Of a DNA stretch of 10,533 nucleotides, positions 1-4,411 are shown one piece after another. This DNA is from Clostridiales bacterium (GTDB taxonomy: Bacteria; Bacillota; Clostridia; Oscillospirales; Acutalibacteraceae): NCBI GenBank assembly GCA_021202245.1, contig JAJQDK010000120.1, forward strand, positions 1 through 10,533. Direction: 5' to 3'. A program made the translations under genes and the position numbers. Below the pieces are notes generated by a model, which searched no databases, was not told the DNA's origin, and saw only the letters and a program-made list of their open reading frames with translations. Each line of letters opens with the position of its first letter. Position 1 is the first letter of the stretch.

Positions 1-2
1 TA

Positions 3-119
3 GTTAGAAAATATTCGGTGGCAGAGGTTTATGAGGTCGAATTGTGTGATGCTGAAAATTATCCTGTAGACGTTGTGACTTTCAAAGCAGAAGAACTGCA
101 AAAAGTTAAGGTGCTGTAA
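3..119 (+). CDS. C-terminal end of a small protein, possibly DUF4926-like (5' end outside window)
   Basis: An open frame enters from the left edge and runs to a TAA at 117-119, giving 38 residues that include YEVELCDAENYPVDVVTFKA. The pattern (small beta-rich domain, Y-E-V-E-L core, a hydrophobic V-V-T-F strand, then a charged K-A-E-E-L-Q tail) resembles the C-terminus of DUF4926 proteins, a small uncharacterised family. That is recalled from the family's appearance, not searched. The reading frame is supported independently: a second, decayed copy of the same sequence follows directly and conserves the amino acids around the same frame. The gene is convergent with the sirtuin operon. Start, length and function cannot be seen here. 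Confidence 0.55.
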   Translation, partial: VRKYSVAEVYEVELCDAENYPVDVVTFKAEELQKVKVL

Positions 120-126
120 TGTTGTC

Positions 127-220
127 GTCAGCAAATACGTTGCGGCAGATGCTTATGAGGTCGAATTGCGGGATGTTGAAAAATTATCCTGTAGACGTTG
201 TGACTTTTAAAGCAGATTAG
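127..220 (+). pseudogene. Frameshifted partial duplicate of the preceding gene's 3' end
   Basis: This stretch repeats 3-105 at an offset of 124-125 bases. V-R-K-Y-S-V-A-E-V-Y-E-V-E-L of the first copy corresponds to V-S-K-Y-V-A-A-D-A-Y-E-V-E-L here. One extra A in the run near 180 shifts the frame. If the shift is undone, the protein continues N-Y-P-V-D-V-V-T-F-K-A-D and meets an in-frame TAG at 218-220, where the intact copy reads through as E-E-L-Q-K. There is no start codon or ribosome binding site between the copies. It is a dead tandem duplicate of a gene tail. Similarity continues to about base 230, where the terminator stem begins. Confidence 0.6.
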
Positions 221-224
221 ATGC

Positions 225-258
225 AAAAAGGGCTGTTCCTCAATCGGGAACAGCCCTT
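225..258 (-). terminator. Intrinsic terminator for the sirtuin operon (probably bidirectional)
   Basis: A 12-bp perfect stem pairs 228-239 with 247-258 around a 7-base loop. Read on the minus strand the stem is followed by TTTTT (complement of 225-229), the normal form of a rho-independent terminator. It lies 131-164 bases past the sirtuin stop. In the + direction it also sits just past the duplicated gene tail, but without a clean T-run. The sequence 225-259 recurs exactly at 4289-4323. Confidence 0.75.
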
Positions 259-388
259 GATTTATCTTAGATTATTTTCAAAAGTATGCTGACTGTTGAA
301 TTTCTTCAGGCAGCTGAAGGGCAGCTTAAGCGAACAAAGTGACGAATTATTGTGTTTGATGACATAAAATCGAGAAAATAAAATCTCC

Positions 389-1279
389 TTAAGCGACTGC
401 AATATGATTTTGCAGCAGGTCGCTTATCACCCTGCCGATATCTGCGTTTAAGCATATTGACCTGTCGGAAATTTCATTGGTGCAAAATGCCTCGCCCGAG
501 TTTATGCAGGCATACACGGCGTTGGGGTTTTCAGTCGTCATTTTCAAAAAGGGATATTTAATAATTACCGGCGTATTTCCGCCGACTCCCAGCTCCAAAA
601 ACAGCAGCTTAAGATTTTTGTGCCTGCGTATAAAATCATCGTAGTGGTTTGCCGCAGAGTACCAGCCCTCATCCTGCACAAAGGTATCGTCGCACCTTAA
701 ATTCATCGTCATAGGCTTTCCGCACACGGGACATCTCGGTATCAGCTCCGAGGGGATTTTCATATCCTTTTGCTCCTGCACCATTTTCCGCACGGCAGTT
801 TCGTTATCATAGGTTTTGTTGTGACAGGGCTTTGAGCATTGCCACAAGCCGTAATCGCCCTGCGTGTAGAATAGACGGTGCTTATCAAAGCCGACAAGCT
901 GAAATTGATGATCCACATTGGTTGTAATCACAAAATAATCCTTGTCCTGCACAAGCTTCAGCAAATCACGGTAGGGGCTACCTGCCCGGGTATCGTAGCG
1001 GTTAATAAAAATATGCCGTGACCACCATGCCCAAAATTCCTCCAAGGTGCCAAAGGGATAAAAGCCGCCGGAATACATATCGGTAATGCCGTATTTTTGC
1101 TGAAAGTCCGAAAAATACTTTTTAAACCGTTCTCCGCTGTAGGTCAGTCCTGCCGAAGCCGACATTCCTGCGCCGGCGCCTATGATAATTGTATCGGCAG
1201 ACTCCGTTTCTTTTTTCAGTCTTTCAATTTGCTCCGAGTAATTCTCGGTAGATTTCATAATCTGATTCCTTAAAAACAT
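389..1279 (-). CDS. Macrodomain-linked sirtuin (SirTM), NAD-dependent protein ADP-ribosyltransferase
   Basis: A 296-residue sirtuin of the class M type. The Rossmann/NAD start is IIIGAGAGMSASAG (31-44). ITTNVDHQF (118-126) is the NAD-ribose loop. The zinc site is C148, C152, C183 and C186. At the place of the usual catalytic histidine the protein has Q140 (Y-T-Q-G-D). N121, Q140 and R195 match, with an offset of three, the residues reported as essential in streptococcal SirTM (N118, Q137, R192). Class M sirtuins ADP-ribosylate proteins instead of deacetylating them; the substrate known in other bacteria is a lipoylated GcvH-like carrier. GAGGTGA seven bases upstream supports the ATG at 1279. 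A second ATG at 1258 with AAGGA is possible and would shorten the overlap with the macrodomain gene. Last gene of the operon. No GcvH-L or LplA2 gene accompanies it here. Confidence 0.9.
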   Translation of the reverse strand: MFLRNQIMKSTENYSEQIERLKKETESADTIIIGAGAGMSASAGLTYSGERFKKYFSDFQQKYGITDMYSGGFYPFGTLEEFWAWWSRHIFINRYDTRAGSPYRDLLKLVQDKDYFVITTNVDHQFQLVGFDKHRLFYTQGDYGLWQCSKPCHNKTYDNETAVRKMVQEQKDMKIPSELIPRCPVCGKPMTMNLRCDDTFVQDEGWYSAANHYDDFIRRHKNLKLLFLELGVGGNTPVIIKYPFLKMTTENPNAVYACINSGEAFCTNEISDRSICLNADIGRVISDLLQNHIAVA

Positions 1280-2003
1280 TGAATATCACCTCTGCTTGGC
1301 TGTTTGTCTGCATTTTGTATTCCTTTACCGTCCTGATTGCGATTTCCGCAGCCTTGTCATTTGGAAAATGAAACTCACCCGTTGAAATGCAGCAAAAGGC
1401 AATGCTTTTCAAGCCGTTTTGTTCGGCAAACTCCAAGCAAGAGCGGTAACAGGAGGCAAGCAGTTTTTTGTCATTTTCTCTTAACCGCCCCGAAACGATA
1501 GGACCGACAGTGTGCAGTACATAACGGCTCGGAAGATTAAAGGCCGGGGTGATTTTTGCTTTTCCGGTTTCTTCATCGTGTTTTTGCTCGTTCATCAGCT
1601 CTGCGCAGGCTGTGCGAAGCTGAACCCCTGCAAAGGTGTGAACGGCATTATCTATACATCCGTGGTTAGGGCAGAAGCAGCCGAGCATCCGACTGTTGGC
1701 TGCATTTACTACAGCGTCGCATTTAAGCGTAGTAATATCGCCCTGCCACAAATAAATGCCCTTTTGCACAGGCTTTAAATCTCTAAAATCCGTAATGCCT
1801 TTGCTGCGGATTTTCTCTTGCAGATAGGCATCCTGAATTTTCAGAAAATCTTCGCCGGCAGGCATCGGCATACGAATATTGAAAAGAGAGTGCAAAAGGT
1901 ATTTTTGCTCCTGCTCATTCTCCGAAATTTTCATATTTGAATACTGCGGCTGCTCATTCAGCAGAGCCGCAATTAAATACCTTCTTCTTTCTTTTTGATT
2001 CAT
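1224..2003 (-). CDS. Zinc-type macrodomain protein-ADP-ribose hydrolase
   Basis: A 259-residue macrodomain protein of the type paired with SirTM (SauMacro/SpyMacro class). After an N-terminal helical extension (about 1-80) come WQGDIT (86-91), VVNAANSRMLG (98-108) and the zinc-type loop C-F-C-P-N-H-G-C-I-D-N with H114 and C116. The phosphate-binding loop is C-C-I-S-T-G-E-F-H-F-P (204-214). Members remove ADP-ribose from proteins and are thought to reverse the partner sirtuin's modification. The gene starts 3 bases after the ferredoxin-like gene's stop, and its ribosome binding site (GGAAAGGG) lies inside that gene's last codons, so translation is probably coupled. Its 3' end overlaps the sirtuin start by 56 bases. 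Cytosolic, with no signal peptide or membrane segment. Confidence 0.92.
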   Translation of the reverse strand: MNQKERRRYLIAALLNEQPQYSNMKISENEQEQKYLLHSLFNIRMPMPAGEDFLKIQDAYLQEKIRSKGITDFRDLKPVQKGIYLWQGDITTLKCDAVVNAANSRMLGCFCPNHGCIDNAVHTFAGVQLRTACAELMNEQKHDEETGKAKITPAFNLPSRYVLHTVGPIVSGRLRENDKKLLASCYRSCLEFAEQNGLKSIAFCCISTGEFHFPNDKAAEIAIRTVKEYKMQTNSQAEVIFNVFKESDYEIYRELLGAN

Positions 2004-2006
2004 ACT

Positions 2007-2630
2007 TTACCCTTTCCGTATTACTGCTTTCTGCGGACAAATTGTTATGCAATTACCGCAGCTCAAACAGTTTCCCTGCTTTATTACGGCAGGAACAGAG
2101 CCAAAATCAATGCAGCCTTGAGGACATGCAGCTTCACAGGAACGGCAGCCTGTGCAGGCGTTTGTAATCAGGTAGCTTATATCCTTCGATTTTCCGCTGC
2201 CAAAGGTGAAGGAAGCCCGCTCTATCGGCTTCTTTGACAGGTCAAACCATTCTCCGCTGCCCTCATAAAGCAGAAAGGCTGTGAGGGCCTTTTTTGATTC
2301 GGCGGTAGGGTAAATCTTATTCATATACGGATTTTTACGGATTAAAACCTCAACCCGTTCGTTTCCGAGCTCGCAGACCTTACCGCGGACGGAAAGTGCC
2401 GTGCAGGACAGAGTATCGCTGCCTTTTATTCCCGTTAACGAGATATATCCGTCTTTCTTCAAGCGTGCATAAAAGCTCTTGCCCTTTGCCGTCAGAAAAT
2501 AAAGTCCGTTTTCGTCATGATCCATAATGTCTATCGCACAGGTGACAGGCAGTCCGTTATTGTCTGTTGTTGCCGCAACAGTCGTATGAATTTCCTTTTG
2601 TAAATAATTCAAATATTTATTTTCCGCCAT
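2007..2630 (-). CDS. Pyridoxamine 5'-phosphate oxidase-like flavin domain fused to 2[4Fe-4S] ferredoxin domain
   Basis: A 207-residue fusion. Residues 1-150 look like a PNPOx-like split-barrel flavin-binding domain (N-G-L-P-V-T, then G-L-Y-F-L-T-A-K-G-K-S-F-Y, then G-Y-I-S-L-T). The C-terminus is a bacterial ferredoxin with two classic cluster motifs: C159-x2-C162-x2-C165-x3-C169 and C188-x2-C191-x2-C194-x3-C198. This architecture points to FMN-dependent electron transfer in the cytosol of an anaerobe; substrate and partner are unknown. The ATG at 2630 is preferred because AAAGGGGA sits about 11 bases upstream. An in-frame TTG at 2639 would be only about 2 bases from that site. It follows the MBL-like gene after a hairpin and abuts the macrodomain gene, so it is probably a working part of the ADP-ribosylation operon. 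Confidence 0.85.
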   Translation of the reverse strand: MAENKYLNYLQKEIHTTVAATTDNNGLPVTCAIDIMDHDENGLYFLTAKGKSFYARLKKDGYISLTGIKGSDTLSCTALSVRGKVCELGNERVEVLIRKNPYMNKIYPTAESKKALTAFLLYEGSGEWFDLSKKPIERASFTFGSGKSKDISYLITNACTGCRSCEAACPQGCIDFGSVPAVIKQGNCLSCGNCITICPQKAVIRKG

Positions 2631-2650
2631 ATTATCCAACGTCCCCTTTG

Positions 2651-2683
2651 CATAAAATCGGGGCTGCCGTCACGACAACCCCG
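2651..2683 (-). terminator. Hairpin between MBL-like and flavin/ferredoxin genes, probable partial terminator
   Basis: A 10-bp stem (2659-2668 with 2674-2683, two G·T pairs in the minus-strand RNA) closes a 5-base loop. On the minus strand it is followed by ATTTTAT, a weak T-tract. It begins 12 bases after the MBL-like stop codon and ends just before the next gene's ribosome binding site. The likely effect is to lower, not abolish, transcription of the downstream trio relative to the first gene. Confidence 0.5.
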
Positions 2684-2694
2684 TATGATTTTGA

Positions 2695-3486
2695 TTAAGC
2701 GAAGAAGAAGCCTGCCGTCATCTCGAGGTAATTCTGACCGCTGTACTGCGGATATTGTTTGCCGACCTCTGCCTTAAACTCATCGGCGTTCTGAACGTCG
2801 GAAGCAATCTTTTTAAGATTTTCCAGATATTCAATCTTTGTCTGAGCGTCCTTCAAATCCTCCGGCGTATAGTGGGAGGTGAGAATCAGGTCGTATCCCT
2901 TTTCAATGTAGCTGCGAAGCTCTGCAATCATTGCGTCAGCGTGACCTGCGCCGGCAACAATGGAGTGGCAGTCGTGTCCCAGCATATGAGTGTAAACTGC
3001 GTTGATTTCGGGAATTTCCACATCAAAAGCATCGTTTGTCTGCTTGATTACAAAATCAATGCCGCCGATTGTTACCTTGCCGGGCTCGATTACATTGGTG
3101 ATTTTGTGAACCGAGGGGTCAAAGATTTCTCCGAAGGAGCCGGTGAAGCTGTCAATCAAATCCTTGCCGCCTCCGTTTTTGGAAAATTCAACTGCGTTCT
3201 GCGCTGCATACTTCGGAACATCGGGAAGAAAGGTTGCGCCTGCGCCGTGATAAGCAACGAGCATACCCTCTACCTGCATATCTTTTAAATATTCGGCAAG
3301 CTCCCTGTTGTTTTCAAAGAAGCAAGGGGATTCAATAACGACAGCCTTGCCGTTCTTCTCAACAATGAATACTTCATCGTCGATAAAATCGTTGGTTTTG
3401 TAAGCGTGCAGCTTCACGCTTCCGAAGTCATAAACATTCATTTCGCCTTTTGCGAGCTTTATGCTTGTAAATGTATTCTTGTTCAT
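2695..3486 (-). CDS. Metallo-beta-lactamase-fold-like protein with incomplete metal site
   Basis: A 263-residue soluble protein. The hydrophobic strand pattern at the start (V-F-I-V-E-K-N-G-K-A-V-V-I-E-S-P), the M-L-V-A-Y-H-G-A-G (75-83) position, T-H-M-L-G-H-D-C-H-S (166-175) and T-S-H-Y-T-P-E (203-209) follow the order of metallo-beta-lactamase motifs. The normal H-x-H-x-D-H signature is absent: only H80 remains there, followed by G-A-G-A-T-F. Histidines 167, 171, 174 and 205 could still form a partial site. The start is supported by AGGAGG eight bases before the ATG and by a TTTACA/TATAAT promoter upstream. It is divergent from an HxlR regulator, the usual arrangement for a regulator's target. 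The fold is inferred from motif order, not searched; substrate unknown. Confidence 0.6.
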   Translation of the reverse strand: MNKNTFTSIKLAKGEMNVYDFGSVKLHAYKTNDFIDDEVFIVEKNGKAVVIESPCFFENNRELAEYLKDMQVEGMLVAYHGAGATFLPDVPKYAAQNAVEFSKNGGGKDLIDSFTGSFGEIFDPSVHKITNVIEPGKVTIGGIDFVIKQTNDAFDVEIPEINAVYTHMLGHDCHSIVAGAGHADAMIAELRSYIEKGYDLILTSHYTPEDLKDAQTKIEYLENLKKIASDVQNADEFKAEVGKQYPQYSGQNYLEMTAGFFFA

Positions 3487-3565
3487 AGTAAAAACCTCCT
3501 GAGCATTTTATGATATTTTGTACTTTTGAGCTTTGCAACGGCCGTCCTGTTCAGCTCTTGAGTAT

Positions 3566-3594
3566 ATTATATTCATAACAGTTTCAATTGTAAA
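3566..3594 (-). promoter_or_regulatory. Promoter of the MBL-like/ferredoxin/macrodomain/sirtuin block
   Basis: On the minus strand TTTACA (3594-3589) and a perfect TATAAT (3571-3566) are separated by exactly 17 bases. Transcription should start near 3559, giving a leader of about 70 bases before the AGGAGG site of the MBL-like gene. The inverted repeat at 3615-3634 lies about 20 bases upstream of the -35 box. Confidence 0.7.
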
Positions 3595-3614
3595 GTAAGC
3601 ACTTTATTGTGGTG

Positions 3615-3634
3615 TAGTTACCAAAAGGTAACTA
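3615..3634. promoter_or_regulatory. Probable HxlR operator (20-bp inverted repeat)
   Basis: The sequence TAGTTACC-AAAA-GGTAACTA is a perfect inverted repeat with 8-base arms and a 4-base centre. It lies just upstream of the minus-strand -35 box in the region between an HxlR gene and its divergent neighbour. HxlR dimers bind this general kind of AT-rich dyad next to their own genes. The assignment to this regulator is inferred from position and symmetry. Confidence 0.6.
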
Positions 3635-3640
3635 TCGGAC

Positions 3641-3658
3641 GGTTACCTCGGGGAAACC
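3641..3658. promoter_or_regulatory. Second, weaker operator-like dyad
   Basis: GGTTACC-TCGG-GGAAACC keeps the same layout as the dyad at 3615-3634 (7-base arms, 4-base centre, GTT-W-C and G-W-AAC cores) with one mismatched arm position. It starts 7 bases after that dyad ends, so two dimers could bind side by side. Confidence 0.4.
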
Positions 3659-3742
3659 TTTGCGTAAACACGGGGAAATTCACGGCAGATTGCGGAATAA
3701 AAATTTTTAAAATTTTTTTATTTCTCCTGATTTAGTGCTATT

Positions 3743-3759
3743 AGTTTCAAAAAGAAACC
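3743..3759. promoter_or_regulatory. Third operator-like dyad next to the hxlR -35 box
   Basis: GTTTC-AAAAA-GAAAC (3744-3758) has the same GTT-W-C ... G-W-AAC cores as the other dyads but with one base less between them. It abuts the -35 box of the regulator's own promoter, where a bound protein would interfere with RNA polymerase. Confidence 0.35.
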
Positions 3760-3788
3760 TTGATATTTTTATATACTTAGTATATACT
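3760..3788 (+). promoter_or_regulatory. Promoter of the HxlR regulator
   Basis: TTGATA (3760-3765) and TATACT (3783-3788) are separated by 17 bases. Transcription should start near 3795, about 50 bases before the ATG at 3845. The -10 box lies inside the perfect palindrome at 3776-3791, which suggests autorepression. Confidence 0.65.
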
Positions 3789-3791
3789 AAG
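3776..3791. promoter_or_regulatory. Perfect 16-bp palindrome over the hxlR -10 box
   Basis: CTTAGTATATACTAAG is identical to its reverse complement and covers the TATACT -10 hexamer. It differs in sequence from the GTT-W-C dyads, so it is either a second type of site for the same regulator or a site for another protein. Binding here would block transcription start directly. Confidence 0.5.
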
Positions 3792-3844
3792 CTCATACGG
3801 CGTCCGTCTTTCGGCGGAAGTTCAAAATAAAGGAGGAGCATAAA

Positions 3845-4180
3845 ATGCCTGAACAAAAAGTCAGCGGTGAATTGCCTGCCTGTCCGGTGGAAACAACCTT
3901 AACGCTTATCGGCGATAAATGGAAGGTGTTGATTTTGCGCGACCTAATGACAGGAACAAAGCGATTCGGAGAATTAAAAAAATCGGTGGGAAATGTTTCT
4001 CAAAAGGTGTTGACCGCCCAGCTTCGTGCAATGGAAAGCAGCGGATTGCTCACACGCAAGGTGTATGCGGAGGTTCCGCCCAGGGTGGAGTACACTCTGA
4101 CGGATTTGGGCAAAAGTCTAAAGCCCATTCTTGATGCAATGTGGGAATGGGGAGAGGGCTACAAGGCATCATTGAAATAA
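3845..4180 (+). CDS. HxlR-family winged helix-turn-helix transcriptional regulator, probably redox-responsive
   Basis: A 111-residue protein, the usual HxlR length. It opens with the family signature around L-P-A-C-P-V-E-T-T-L-T-L-I-G-D-K-W (11-27), followed by the helix-turn-helix R-F-G-E-L-K-K-S-V-G-N-V-S-Q-K-V-L-T and the wing ending V-E-Y-T-L-T-D-L-G. C13 is the conserved N-terminal cysteine that senses thiol stress, disulfides or quinones in studied members such as YodB and HypR. That it does so here is inference. AGGAGG lies eight bases before the ATG. The gene is divergent from the MBL-like gene, and the shared region holds several dyads, so it probably controls itself and that operon. 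Confidence 0.93.
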   Translation: MPEQKVSGELPACPVETTLTLIGDKWKVLILRDLMTGTKRFGELKKSVGNVSQKVLTAQLRAMESSGLLTRKVYAEVPPRVEYTLTDLGKSLKPILDAMWEWGEGYKASLK

Positions 4181-4188
4181 TCTATTTG

Positions 4189-4236
4189 CCAATTTTAAGC
4201 GGAGCCTACATCAGACTTTGCTCCGAGCTAAATTGG
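4189..4236 (+). other. Bulged hairpin just after the hxlR gene
   Basis: Three helices stack with short bulges: 4189-4195 with 4230-4236 (7 bp), 4198-4200 with 4227-4229 (3 bp), and 4201-4205 with 4220-4224 (5 bp), around a 14-base loop. No T-run follows on either strand, so it is not a standard terminator. It may stabilise the 3' end of the hxlR mRNA. Confidence 0.3.
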
Positions 4237-4288
4237 GCGGTAAAAAACCTACAATTAAACAATCATCCGTGCTTTTCAGCCGGACGGC

Positions 4289-4323
4289 AAAAAGGGCTGT
4301 TCCTCAATCGGGAACAGCCCTTG
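4289..4323 (-). terminator. Intrinsic terminator of ppdK, identical to the one at 225-259
   Basis: A 12-bp stem (4292-4303 with 4311-4322) has a 7-base loop and, on the minus strand, is followed by TTTTT (complement of 4289-4293). It lies about 90 bases past the ppdK stop codon. In the + direction it can also stop transcription from hxlR. All 35 bases match 225-259. Confidence 0.75.
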
Positions 4324-4411
4324 GCTTTGTCAAGCCTTGTATATCGGAAAATCCGATAAGGTCCGAAAAGAAAATGTCAAAAATCAAATCGGATGCAATC
4401 AGCTGATTAGC

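Noticed and set aside
2755..3288. 177-codon open frame on the + strand
   Set aside because: It lies antisense to the MBL-like gene and shows low-complexity Cys/Val/Asn-rich composition typical of shadow frames.
4397..4408. 12-bp perfect palindrome AATCAGCTGATT just after ppdK
   Set aside because: It is short, has no loop and no T-run, and could occur by chance; no function can be assigned.
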